Assembly (NCBI GenBank): GCA_016795385.1
Contig: JAEUHI010000046.1
Span: 124,001 to 188,000 of the forward strand
DNA length: 64,000 nt
Source: Verrucomicrobiales bacterium
Lineage (GTDB): Bacteria > Verrucomicrobiota > Verrucomicrobiia > Verrucomicrobiales > DEV007
Direction of reading: 5' to 3'
Positions 15,001 to 20,253 of this stretch are shown one piece after another. The notes below the pieces were generated by a model. The model saw nothing but the letters and a program-made list of their open reading frames with translations, was not told where the DNA came from and searched no databases. Each line of letters begins with the position of its first letter. Within the stretch, counting starts at the first letter, position 1. A program made the translations under genes and the position numbers.

Positions 15001-17518
15001 CCCTGCTGCCACTCAGGCTCTCTGGGACGTGCATTTCCGCGATGGCCAGATCCCCAGCCATGTTCTGGACAATCAGAACCGCGCCAGCGCTGCCCTCAGC
15101 ATCGTCAAGGCGGGTGATGGCTGGGCCACCCTTAGCGTGGACAATCATCACACCGGATCCACAACCGTCACCGGCGGCATCCTCCAGGTCGGCCGCAATG
15201 GTGTGGGGGACACTGGAGCTGTCGGTGCTGCGGGCTTAACAGCGGACGCTGGCACGACCATCGCGGGCACCGGCGTGATCCAAGGCAACAGCACCATCAA
15301 TGGCTTCCTCCGCCCCGGCGATGAAGCGGGCGGTTCGATGGGCACGCTCTTTATCAACGGCACCCTAACTCTGGCGGGGACAACGACAATTAACCTTCAG
15401 ACCCAGCGCGCCAGCTACACGGCATTGAACGCGGTGAACATCCACGACAGTGAATATGGCACCTGGAACGCCGGCCACGCCTCGGACCCTCTCTACAGTC
15501 ACTTGTCGAACGATCCCGTCACCACCGCCCAGCATGACCAACTCCGGGTCTCCGGAACAATCACCTCCGGTGGAAAGATCGTCGTGGCCAATAACGGATA
15601 CAATCCGACCGCGGGTGACATTTTCAATCTCCTCGACTGGACCGGTGCGGCTCTCGCTTATAACACCGGCGGAATCGCCCACAACGGCGGAATCTTCCGC
15701 ACCGGAGCCGAGACCGGCACGGATCTCGATCTCTTCGAGCTGGGGCATGGCTTCGTCTGGGACGTGAGCCAGTTCAACGCCACTGGCAACCTCATCGTGG
15801 CACAGGCAATCAGCCGCCGGATGTATTGGAATGGAGATGTCGGTGCGGCATGGAACACTGCCGGAAACACGAACTGGCAAGATGCGGAAACAGGCGGCTC
15901 CGATCCAGGAAATGTTCCCGTCTTTACTGACGACGTCTACTTCAGCACTTCCGGAGCCGGAAATCTCGCAACCTCTCTCGGTGCGAATTTCACGATTCGC
16001 AGCCTCAACTTTGGCTCGGGTTCGAACGCCAGCTCGAGCGTGACGGTGAATACCGGCAGCAACACCCTCACGGTCTACGAAGGGGTGAACCAGACGACCG
16101 GCTCCGCGGCCAACACGATCAGCGGAAGCGGCGGTGTCGTCCTTGCGAAGGATCAAACCTGGACCGTGGACAGCACGAACGCTTTGACGGTGAGCGCTCC
16201 CGTAAGCGGGGCTTCCTCCCTGACGAAGGCCGGTGCGGGCACCTTGGTGCTCTCCGGAGCGAATACCTACTCCGGCGCGACGACGGTTTCGGCCGGGACC
16301 CTCCAGCTGGGAGACGGCGGCACGACGGGCTCGCTCAACACCGCGAGCGCCCTCGTCAACAATGCCACCCTCGCTTTCAACCGCAGCAACACCCTCACCC
16401 AAGGCACCGATTTCAACGCGGTGATCAGTGGAACGGGTGAAGTTCGTCAGATTGGCACGGGCACCACGGTTCTGAACGGAGCCAACACTTACTCCGGTGC
16501 CACCGTCGTCTCGGCCGGGACGCTGCGCGTCACGGCCAACACGGCTCTCGGCACCACCGCGGCAGGCACCACGGTTGCCTCCGGAGGCACCCTGGAGTTG
16601 GCGGGCGATGTCACGGTGACCGGCGAAGACCTCACCCTGAACGGCGACGGAGCCGGCGGCAACGGCGCGCTTCGCAGCAGCTCGGGCAACAACACCTTCG
16701 CCGGAAACATCACCTTGGCCTCGAACAGCCGGATCCAATCCGATACGGCCGGAGATCTCCTCCTCATCGATGCGGCCTCTGGTGACGCCATCTCCGGTAC
16801 GAACGTGAATGTGACCTTCGCCGGCGAAGGCGACATCACCGTGGCCGATGCGATCGCTCTGGGCACGGGCAGCCTCACGAAGGACGGCGAAGGGATCCTC
16901 ACGCTGAACGGTAACAATACCTACACCGGGACGACGACGGTCTCGAACGGCATCCTGGTGATGAACGGCAACAACTCCGCGGCGACGGGCGATGTCACGA
17001 TTGGCACGAACGCGATCCTCGGCGGTGAAGGAACCATCGGTGGCAACACCTCCGTCTTCGGTTCGATCTCCACCGGAAGCAATCCCGATGCGTTCGATAT
17101 CGGCACGCTCAACTTCAATGGCAAGAACCTGACCTTCGAGGACAACAGCTCCTGGTTCGTGGATCTCGTGCAGGATACCAACGGATTCTCCGACCTGATC
17201 AACAACGTGGGAACCTTCACGATCGGTGCGAACACGACCCTGAATCTGCTCCCGGATGCGACCAGCTTCACGGTCGGCCACTCCTACACGATCGCCAGCT
17301 ACGGCACCCGCACCGGCACCTTCAGCAACTTCGCCGATGGAGCCATCATCTCGGGCTACCAGATCAGCTACGGAGCCAACGCCATCACCCTTACCGCGGT
17401 GCCCGAACCGGGCACGCTGGGGCTGCTGGGACTGGCCCTCGCCGGCTTCTTCACCCGCCGCATCCGCCGCCGCCGTGCGGAGGCTGCGATGGTGCAGACG
17501 GAGAACTCGGAGTCCTGA
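2..17518 (+). CDS. Giant PATR-repeat surface protein with PEP-CTERM tail (5' partial)
   Basis: The frame is open to the left edge, so the true start lies upstream; the GTG at 56 is only the first start-like codon. At least 5838 residues are visible. The protein is rich in Gly, Thr, Asn and Ser. It is built of short beta-strand repeats of the type GTLTLTGxNTYTGxTTVxxGTL, alternating with linkers like NETIGSLAGTGG, the hallmark of autotransporter-associated (PATR, PF12951) passenger domains. There is no autotransporter beta-barrel. Instead it ends with VPEPGTLGLLGLALAGFF and an Arg-rich tail, a PEP-CTERM signal. That predicts Sec export, exosortase processing and release or anchoring at the cell surface, probably as an adhesin or matrix protein. 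It stands alone, with a hairpin just after the stop. Family and topology are secure; the biological role is inferred. Confidence 0.93.
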   Translation, partial: TITGSDLAASSTAETLTFVAQNYQGAISGTGNLIKSGRFTQVFTAGGTLSYTGTTTVNNGILQFNKASATTGVTVNNVGTFLANAANATGATAAVNLAGTTSTFQVNNGFNQSVGSLTGVANSRLAISRGATATHFTVTDNGGSPAAFSGVIVETGTGANGASFTKAGTNTLILGGGNNYTGATTINDGTLQTAASSLVQVLPDRSAVVLADVATAILDLNGVNETIGSLAGGGTTGGNVLLGSGRLTVGMDGTSTSFGGVLSGTGGLTKIGNGVLTLTGNSTATGSVIVQGGGLSLAAASSNTLASGVNLSLTGRNATLTVNTNQTLGVLTSGKNSILNLGTGATLSSGVANVSVTTTTVNAIAVGANVATFTAAHGLSEGMLLTGTNIPAGTFVRRVISSTSIELSQPIGTAVTASTSITGTGTNIIASKMTGAGGYTKEGTGTVWLAPSSPLAESTNTGATTINAGTLLIGGEASTHNILSRNSALVVNTGGTLNFFGPNVNLRNYQEVGSLAGTGGTINLRPNNVGSAALVVGGDNSTTSWGGVFVGDTADAALMKTGTGTLTLTGVHTSDNIYRVEQGGLTISGTGRLDDASLVVLSNTTGAILTYSIGANTDSVRNLVGGGRVAGFQPYTFGGSAPFATNFGGNSTTMTGGEVGVAASSILRVSSNDTPRVFGGVLSGVGTFQKSGTGLMDLWGANTIDNVLVDAGILRLGAYGQATGLGALSTSGFGTLSDTAVLTVNGGTFDLNGASETVGRIAGTGGNLALINGTLTTTAQTTLSTGTALTGNFNSVLNLGATAASTLTLTGNSTGFGGTINVGSNAALTLNRSGGAINSTGLFGARVNLNGTGTQLTVTLADTIGSLAGTGNAALTQGLTLREAASGTASATAFSGATSGAGALILSGFGGLSLSSNLGHTGGLTASSNSVLNLNYGTGNNILPGTGALTLNGGHLRVISTDSASGILESVASTTLGAGASSVRALNSSTGYLDSGVDGINLAAITRNAGGTLDVGRNAAATSTANGASGILGGYATFNGSTWAVGDGAGTVAITGLAAGSYTADGIGSAVHNDITLGNGTGTVATLRFNGSATVDQSAAITTGTGGILVTRNVGANTSTISGALNATGNELIIHQYNPLGDLVLSNVAGTNTVITTAGGGRTLITNNIGGTGTTNIGYGYLQVGDDTVGGSTTGMVGSGNIFNNGTLAFNRSNAVGIPTAVISGTGNLEQLGSGTTTLGGTNTFAGRVTVRGGTLEVTNNVGLGLGFTSPTNRWANLTSVNTGGTLSFTGGVTSIAELLNLDGGTLNIATTAASTYSAPLVLSSSSTITLGAGAAVTHVLSGQIIGAPGSNLTINGGASGSTLAFTNPNNVINGTLSIGANANVMIGNNSAGTLGVTGAITNNGTLIFNSNDSFQFFGNTVSGAGNIEVRRSNVYLTGDLSGATGNLVIPGSDLGIQIFLGDHDFTPAAPGFSNIIVNGATANANVDRGVRFSQANNVLTLGSNIALAPLANTNANRLTYFIKNNVGTLELTGKIAGEYAATSIDDRSYLEVNHGLLRIVTNAASNNYLMGLTAGVPDPAKAFGGQIALAGDTNQGRVVANWGYFELTGDANQTISANITGGGSADQGGIFIYNGSGTLTLSPGTTSTSAFDGNTLFNNRNQINRGTVIFNGSAGGGAWRNDGFISVGSGATLQVNAAETTNIGVMKNGTLNLNGANYTQNGNSAFFAAGQIIGAGALILNGNVTHRLNNPNNTFAGGLTFTRNQTQFVDAGSLGSGTITIDSGASTEAETQLLQYVGLTSTVETISNNLTITGTSGNRQKGVASYGVGQLVIASTVTNNTAANFFNLRGSATGTDPNMAPFASWSIGVPTVSGQIVGAGGLLKDDGGAWALTNATNTFTGSINHNNGRLIASAIGVLGGSTKTYNLGSGTGTPTLEFSSAFTGGAMPSTMEMNLSGTTGTIRIVNLGSGALTIADPTWTATGGGAKTLAIGRFDDTTGFTNVISGAIVNNSGTNTTALTKDGLSTWRLNGVSTFTGATTINNGVLQLGNAAGTTLADSVDVNVNNAFGRGSTLELLFNETIDHLSGNLGATVQLNGNTLTIGANNGAATYNGLITGTGGITKTGTAAIGLGGQNNNLPTLGQNAYTGVTRVNGGRIDTATLANGGVASGIGQSSNAAANLVLAGTVADSGLRFIGTRAQTTDRLLSFGPVGALSSPTAIWADGAFNEGINESTITFGNTGDIGFTGTGARTVTLRGGAVVNNVFAPRIIDNGAEVTSLQKTEQSIWVLTNANTFTGAVTINGGTLAITNNGALGTSAGGVTITQPGDNTRAFLDLRGVTVTGEALTYTGGANNNSAGFGASTGTNLWTGTVAINQAAIVPVFSGASFELSGVVSGSNTINKYGSGTLILSNNNTVTGAFLARGGVVELNYTTNNGSKLADGGALNLGGGGALAVQGQGLWNSGSNAMHSEGTVIRLVGDHSGGQEIVSATTVDLGSSSIIRSSGTTVLRLNAITRGVGGTLDFGAASIANTDTNSTNGILGGWATVAQANWAFSIGTGAADTAITALGTYTADTWATANNVDVATSSNQSGQVNSLRFNTAAANTITLTAAGTVNTGGILVTNAVGANASTITGSTLTAGNANDGDYDLIVHQYNAGNPFILGSSIINNGANAVGLTITGTGPVVLTSDASLRSGTTNLNTGSVLRVGNAGGAYGLSAVTTGTLGGNGTTASVVSGAINNNGSLIFDGAGADISLNGAINGNGTIELAATNTRTIIFNNSGNNFYGDTYINGGILAYGQAAVNVGNNSGLNTPGLGSNIGRTVIGADGRLEFRVVQAVNPQNLTPAVPQASEFITVNEGGEIGIPSSIVNGNFVIQANLNLSYRIDLDNTTTGGATFDVAGSNHLSSNGIIKGANGFTKTGDGILQIAGTNWIDGAPTLSGQIVVANGLLYVGNNSRSLGATGVGNETIVQSGATLDLRDTDLAFGDDPTATREIIRIAGIGVNGTGALRNTAGTANLTDLVLTANARVGGNARIDMVAFDTDTSPGITATAPVLNGGGFDLTKVGSGEFVPLETTITGLNKLIIAEGEFRAETRSQFPFATNVVNAFPLGNPAGTPTPLANYPHTILTSANIANGIDLVYGGPTADPLSTALPLPIVGARLDLFRQHGAHHTANITSFGASSGTGGSYLELNADTLPKVYTFWDGNINLTGIANGSNTFFNIEAGGAGTNISNTVTGTLSPSGDQVVNPTSMLIVQGQITGTGGVTKIGSRELRLTGNNTFGGDFVVMRQNNNAQPIDPVQNEAYSNGWSASLYGQGQLSGTSNIVLERRGMLRVINHNLFDGTNVNGAGTTNVGANLADRINDAATLKLRDGFLVFDSGNNNVTETLGTLRPEFGDTFVVANLQDGSNKNTTLTVNAFARQAGSTLTFTSWDSTATFGTTAPAGDDSFRIATTGTGLTFTGAGGPTSAGIATGLYGGLAVQPISDPYIWANATASTQERNMIFFSGRDFMRLDGGYLRPLDDSEYYTNIANMAGAAGQNLNLSLPHTAVLDNLSVNSLRFGNLNDNLNDSSGAYLIPGTRMVGWQQTNNALTIDEGRTLTIASGMILFANMGQGVNQDMVTYINGGTLSFGANEGVITNVNGWYRTSDGQMVSTGAYIRSTIAGSVAPGNVGITKSGLGEVYFDGINTYTGTTKVANGLLRLRSNAALGAGGDGNGVVIEGSGSILFNAGVNLGMNTAWQVNPALANNGLNINANREDTYVGVLSADNQIFMRSNDSVNRHYGNVTIDNVDSAGQTAHGAVRLQPRLLVDANATMIVGGNIGGGNTAVSQDTYYIDSRGWSLDGSAGWLILQGSVGDKLNGSGNPLSVTGPLSNKATGTIVNATSTTATSASTTVTVNNTLGLWVNMAISGSGIPAGTTVTHINPWNNTLTLSQAATIPGGSSLSSASLVNENEVLRTWIGGSDHLNVEATQPWTAVGRIELQRGWLRYTGNAGTDFYDPATLALINGSEAGNNHVGLQIGGGVMKNDPGNDSMVGFLLTKPGQSLGVNNWTITNNANNNQGMTMIGGENESGTVTFGPTTSVTNSTIALGRNLAIYANAGGTVENHSRFTGGSISKIGRGTVVLYGNTLANFGATNLALAGSTITNLQTTGGELVFDYTQANNSRTNSNHSTNFNGGTLRLVGNATANTTQSISNTNNNVLNLRAGGTEVVVQSATGRTTTLNMGRLASATDGAVVTRATGGTVNFVEFGNGGTSVITLAAKTGIVSNASMPWATYGAAPRTAIDFAMVDTTGANVNPFGRAFDEFNNDVATWNATGDISENGGGGFRNALSANLTLNSLRFDANADSTVDLGANTLTVHGTTFGSFAGGGILVSSNVGAANKTITGGVLTTVNNGELMIHHYGNGTLNIGSQIGAAGAAPGRVIVTGPAMTGAAQLSSWNSATNGQVILSGANQTANVETRWLLNGGVLSVDAENRLGKTTFAAAAADAVYMNGGVLRWTGTGSSALDVNRGFQIGGNGGVIDVVDGSANLQITGDIESENWLGNIQTATAGQYIGGDLIKMGAGTLTLTGGTDAIQGNFKGMIDVREGTLRINGNISTAVTGTQTVNILGDNRTNLLDGTIFRNGTNFEIAMGPTGYTTGTVPEWRIEENLRFEGSNTIRFGIPGNTNRTTHLNGVIDVAGSITVDVVSGMTARFNQSSGGYMTGAGNVTKTGLGTLEFRDNNVLWSGALNVYEGTMRLISTGLPGGVGTTAVTLGSTTHQGISELQLYSEQGYVGAVYELFQDINVIYNPLQSKRISFGADTAAGNNAWFHGDVTLSDNLGLYMIQGGRFPGGTYNSMYFTGDFKDDAVNNRSGNIVFHTDDNNSSTANNQQVGEGSGFLVLRGNNSLWTGDLEIGINQSYDQDELSIVRLENVNALTNKNDVLMRGSSALQIAGNNVTIGSLITNNAALNGTSTVGTANDGTGNFIGTTGSSAFIENASTTAATLTITQTTPAATQALWDVHFRDGQIPSHVLDNQNRASAALSIVKAGDGWATLSVDNHHTGSTTVTGGILQVGRNGVGDTGAVGAAGLTADAGTTIAGTGVIQGNSTINGFLRPGDEAGGSMGTLFINGTLTLAGTTTINLQTQRASYTALNAVNIHDSEYGTWNAGHASDPLYSHLSNDPVTTAQHDQLRVSGTITSGGKIVVANNGYNPTAGDIFNLLDWTGAALAYNTGGIAHNGGIFRTGAETGTDLDLFELGHGFVWDVSQFNATGNLIVAQAISRRMYWNGDVGAAWNTAGNTNWQDAETGGSDPGNVPVFTDDVYFSTSGAGNLATSLGANFTIRSLNFGSGSNASSSVTVNTGSNTLTVYEGVNQTTGSAANTISGSGGVVLAKDQTWTVDSTNALTVSAPVSGASSLTKAGAGTLVLSGANTYSGATTVSAGTLQLGDGGTTGSLNTASALVNNATLAFNRSNTLTQGTDFNAVISGTGEVRQIGTGTTVLNGANTYSGATVVSAGTLRVTANTALGTTAAGTTVASGGTLELAGDVTVTGEDLTLNGDGAGGNGALRSSSGNNTFAGNITLASNSRIQSDTAGDLLLIDAASGDAISGTNVNVTFAGEGDITVADAIALGTGSLTKDGEGILTLNGNNTYTGTTTVSNGILVMNGNNSAATGDVTIGTNAILGGEGTIGGNTSVFGSISTGSNPDAFDIGTLNFNGKNLTFEDNSSWFVDLVQDTNGFSDLINNVGTFTIGANTTLNLLPDATSFTVGHSYTIASYGTRTGTFSNFADGAIISGYQISYGANAITLTAVPEPGTLGLLGLALAGFFTRRIRRRRAEAAMVQTENSES
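1078..1275 (+). repeat. IPxGT-type module, copy 1, inside the giant PATR protein
   Basis: A short non-PATR module with the pattern GMLLTGTNIPAGTFV..I.S.TSIELS. A second copy lies at about 11650-11860 (MAISGSGIPAGTTVTHI...NTLTLSQAAT). The two are separated by about 10 kb and are inserted between PATR units. The family was not identified. Confidence 0.55.
3028..3416 (+). repeat. Long internal module, copy A, in the giant PATR protein
   Basis: Encodes about 130 residues running from GGTLDVG through NGILGG-like and STW segments to GGILVTRNVGAN and IIHQYN. Copy B at about 7555-7974 matches it segment by segment. Copy C near 13020-13230 retains only the second half. This is larger than the ordinary PATR unit. 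Boundaries are approximate. Confidence 0.7.
7555..7974 (+). repeat. Long internal module, copy B, in the giant PATR protein
   Basis: Begins GGTLDFGAAS, passes NGILGGWATV and LNSLRFNTAA-type segments, then GGILVTNAVGANAS, and ends LIVHQYN. It is clearly homologous to copy A at the protein level but diverged at the DNA level, so this is an old duplication rather than a recent one. Confidence 0.7.
11650..11860 (+). repeat. IPxGT-type module, copy 2, inside the giant PATR protein
   Basis: Second copy of the module seen at 1078-1275. Shared features are the SGSGIPAGT core, a following TxVTxI strand and a closing TLTLSQAAT strand. It interrupts the PATR pattern. Confidence 0.55.
13020..13230 (+). 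repeat. Long internal module, copy C (partial), in the giant PATR protein
   Basis: Contains LNSLRFDANADS, then GGGILVSSNVGAANKTITGG and MIHHYGNG, matching the C-terminal halves of copies A and B. The N-terminal half is replaced by a segment (DFAMVDTTGAN, DEFNNDVATWNA) that resembles a unit earlier in the protein near 10450-10790. Confidence 0.55.
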
Positions 17519-17531
17519 GAAATCCCGCGAC

Positions 17532-17569
17532 ACCGGTCCGCCGCCCGGCTCAGGGAGCGGGGGACCGGT
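17532..17569 (+). terminator. Hairpin after the giant PATR gene
   Basis: ACCGGTCC (17532-17539) pairs perfectly with GGACCGGT (17562-17569), and four more pairs lie inside after one mismatch. It starts 14 bases after the stop codon. There is no clear T-run, so intrinsic termination is likely but not certain. Confidence 0.5.
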
Positions 17570-17648
17570 CTTCAGGCCTCTCGTGCGCCGCTCTCAGGGT
17601 GGTCCGCATTCCCGCTGGACAGGGGGATGAGAGGCGTATCTTGGGTGG

Positions 17649-18869
17649 ATGTCAGGGTGGGGGACACACTGGTGGCTGATCGCACCTGTTTTTCTCGGGG
17701 CGTGCGTTTCCCCTCGTGCTCTTCAGGAGGGCGAGGGGGCGCCCGGGGGTGCCGTTTGCCTTCCCGTCTCGGGAGCGGAGTTCGTCGACAGCGGCGAGGC
17801 GATCCGGCGTGAGATGCTGCAGTTGGTGCGAGGGGCGAGGTCCTCCATCCTCATCGACAGTTTTCTCCTGAACGATGGTCCGCGCAGCCGCGAAATCCTC
17901 GACGCACTGGCGGCGAAAGCCAAGGCGGGAGTCGCCGTCCATATCATCGGAGACGGGGCTTCGCGTTATGTGCGGGAGCCTGAGGCTTTTGAACTTCTCG
18001 ACTCGAGGGGAGTGGCGACGGCGGAGTTCAATCCGGTGAAGGGCTGGCGTCTCTTCATCCCGAGCCATATCCTCGAGCGCGATCATCGGAAGTTCTGGAT
18101 TATCGATGGCCGAACCGTGTTTCTCGGCGGGGCGAATCTCAGCGACAGCAGCCTCGTCGACGCGGCGCAAGGGGGAAACCGCGACCTCATGGTACGGGTC
18201 GAGTCGCCCGCAGCAGCCCGTTATCTGACGGAGTCCTTTGCGAGAACCTGGGAGGAGAGCGTTGCCGAAGTGCCGTTCCGGTTCATCCCGTCCCCGCCAA
18301 CGGATTGGGAGCCGGGAGGCGTCGAATTCTGCTTTTACAATCAGGAGAACGTGCGAGGCCGGGCCTCTCCGACGAAAGCGATGTTCGACGGTCTCTTCGC
18401 GGCCGCGCGGGAATCGGTCTGGCTGATCGAGCCTTACACGTTCACGAACGCGGAGATCCTCGACCAGATCCGGGGCATGACCCAGCGGGGCGTCGAGGTG
18501 AATCTCGTCCTCTCGACCCAGGCGCGGGCTCCGCGTTTCCGCTACGCTTCCTACTACGGGATCCGCGATCTCATCAAGGCCGGGGCGCGGGTCTGGGTCT
18601 ACGACTCGGAGGTGAGTCCGCTTCACTACAAATGCGCCCTCGTCGACGACCGGATCGCCTTCGTCGGTTCGGCGAATCTGAACCACCGGTCCTACCACCT
18701 CTCGCGGGAGTTGAGCGTCGTTTTTGACGATCCCGCGAGTGTCGGCGAGGTGAAGAAGGTCGTCGAATCGGTGAAAGAGGGCTGTCGCGAGGTCGATCTG
18801 CGGGAGGCGCGCCGCTATCGTTCGGTGCCCTTCGCGACCTGGTGGCTCATCATGCAGACGGCGGGGTGA
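17649..18869 (+). CDS. Phospholipase D-family lipoprotein (cardiolipin synthase-like)
   Basis: Predicted PLD-superfamily phosphotransferase or phospholipase of 406 residues with two HKD active-site motifs: H146-x-K148-x4-D153 followed by GGAN, and H326-x-K328-x4-D333 followed by GSAN. Both are complete, so the enzyme should be active. The N-terminus (hydrophobic stretch then FLGAC) is a lipoprotein signal with the acylated Cys at about position 19. This places it in the periplasm or outer membrane rather than the inner membrane, where ordinary cardiolipin synthases with two N-terminal membrane helices sit. Substrate is unknown; cardiolipin synthesis and nucleic-acid or lipid hydrolysis are both possible. 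Its stop codon directly abuts the stop of the convergent phosphatase gene. Confidence 0.85.
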   Translation: MSGWGTHWWLIAPVFLGACVSPRALQEGEGAPGGAVCLPVSGAEFVDSGEAIRREMLQLVRGARSSILIDSFLLNDGPRSREILDALAAKAKAGVAVHIIGDGASRYVREPEAFELLDSRGVATAEFNPVKGWRLFIPSHILERDHRKFWIIDGRTVFLGGANLSDSSLVDAAQGGNRDLMVRVESPAAARYLTESFARTWEESVAEVPFRFIPSPPTDWEPGGVEFCFYNQENVRGRASPTKAMFDGLFAAARESVWLIEPYTFTNAEILDQIRGMTQRGVEVNLVLSTQARAPRFRYASYYGIRDLIKAGARVWVYDSEVSPLHYKCALVDDRIAFVGSANLNHRSYHLSRELSVVFDDPASVGEVKKVVESVKEGCREVDLREARRYRSVPFATWWLIMQTAG

Positions 18870-20123
18870 TCAGGGTCGGATCTCGAACCGGTCGAGGACG
18901 GATCCATCGAGGGCGATCGCTTCGCCGGTGATTTTCTCATTGGTGAAGGAGAGTAGATGCACGTGATGGCTCTTCGAAGTCATGCCGGGAGCCTGGAGAT
19001 ACCACCGCTTCGGATCAGGATCGCGCTGGGGCACCCCGAGACCTCCGTCGCCGATGTAGACGATGCCTTTTTCCGGATCGTGCTTCTCCCGGTAGATCGG
19101 CAGGGTCCGCTTCAGGCTGTGGTGATCGCTCTCGAGGACGAGGTCGACCTGGTGATCCTCGAAGAGAGGCACCCAATGCTGGCGCTGTGAGGCGCCTTGG
19201 GTGAACTCCTTCACGCTGCCCCAGGCCGGGACGTGGTAGGAGGCGAGGAGCCAGCGTCGATCACCTTCGCGATAGTGTTTCAGGGTCTTTTCGAGCCAAT
19301 CCCGTTGATCGCCCCCGTGGCTCATTTCGGTATTGAGGGTGATGAGGGCCACCTTTTTCGAGAGTTCGGTGGCGTAGTAGTAGTTGGTCTCGCGTCCGGG
19401 CCAGTGGAAGATCTCCTCGAAGACCACCTGGCGGTCGTGGTTGCCACGGGCGGGGATGATCGGGAGGATGCGGCCCTCCGGTGTGGTGGTCAGTTCCAGA
19501 TCCGAGAGCCAGTCGGTCATGAAGGTCCACTCGGCCTTGGCGCAGTAATCACCGCCATGGACGAACGCGACGACTTCGGGATGTTTTTCGACGAGGCCGG
19601 CGATCATGCGGTTCACCTTGCGGCGGTCTTCATGTACCTCGGGCCATTGAGGACCGCGGCGCGAGTCGCCCCCAAAGAGCAGTTTCAGGGGGCGATCATC
19701 GTCCGGAGCAGTGATGAAGTGGAATTCCCGGGAGACGTATTTCCCGCTGGCGACGACGAAGTAGTAGGTCGTGGCCGGCTCCAGCCCTTCGAGGAGGACG
19801 CTGTGCCCGATGTTCTTCGGGATCCGGTTCTCCTTGTCCTTCTCGACGAGGGTATAGGGATGCGAATGGACCTTGTCGGTCTGGTTGGCGTATTTCGTGA
19901 GGTCGCCGTCGCGGGATGTGGTGTCCCAGTAGACGCGGTGGGATTCGAAAACTTCATCCGCCGTCGTCCACGCGATGGAGGCCTTGGTGGACGGATCCTC
20001 CATGAAAAGGACGCGGTGGTGCATGAAGGGGCGCGCCATCTGCTCCGCGGTGGAGACTTCGGCGGCAAAGGCCATCGATGTCGTCGCGAAAACGGCGGAA
20101 AGGAGAAAAGCGGTTCGTTTCAT
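18870..20123 (-). CDS. Exported purple-acid-phosphatase-like metallophosphoesterase
   Basis: Predicted secreted phosphoesterase of 417 residues. Start chosen at the ATG before a clean signal peptide (MKRTAFLLSAVFATTSMAFA); another ATG lies three codons upstream, and further upstream extension lacks support. Residues 35-140 form a fibronectin-like domain typical of purple acid phosphatases. The metallophosphatase core follows with GGDSR (D153), HGGDY (D192, Y193), GNHD (N228, H229), SYH (H297) and a DHH pair (H334, H335), the expected dinuclear metal ligands. It is convergent with the PLD lipoprotein with no bases between the stops, and divergent from the membrane protein at 20254. The natural substrate is unknown. 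Confidence 0.85.
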   Translation of the reverse strand: MKRTAFLLSAVFATTSMAFAAEVSTAEQMARPFMHHRVLFMEDPSTKASIAWTTADEVFESHRVYWDTTSRDGDLTKYANQTDKVHSHPYTLVEKDKENRIPKNIGHSVLLEGLEPATTYYFVVASGKYVSREFHFITAPDDDRPLKLLFGGDSRRGPQWPEVHEDRRKVNRMIAGLVEKHPEVVAFVHGGDYCAKAEWTFMTDWLSDLELTTTPEGRILPIIPARGNHDRQVVFEEIFHWPGRETNYYYATELSKKVALITLNTEMSHGGDQRDWLEKTLKHYREGDRRWLLASYHVPAWGSVKEFTQGASQRQHWVPLFEDHQVDLVLESDHHSLKRTLPIYREKHDPEKGIVYIGDGGLGVPQRDPDPKRWYLQAPGMTSKSHHVHLLSFTNEKITGEAIALDGSVLDRFEIRP

Positions 20124-20253
20124 CAGGCCCATCGTTCCAGAGAGGAGGACGGAAGTCAAAGCCTCGTCCCTCAAAGGATCCTCGCGCGGACGCGTCCCCG
20201 CCGACCTCAGCGGGCGTTTGGCAAAAGGGGAGAGACGACGCATCTTCCCCATC

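Noticed and set aside
2-17518. The repetitive region as a CRISPR array or satellite DNA
   Set aside because: No constant short repeat with uniform spacers; periodicity is at the protein level and in frame.
15365-17533. Long minus-strand ORF (about 720 codons) opposite the C-terminus of the giant gene
   Set aside because: It is a shadow of the repeat gene in GC-rich DNA: strongly biased Gly/Arg/Val composition and no recognisable domain, while the plus frame has PATR and PEP-CTERM signatures.
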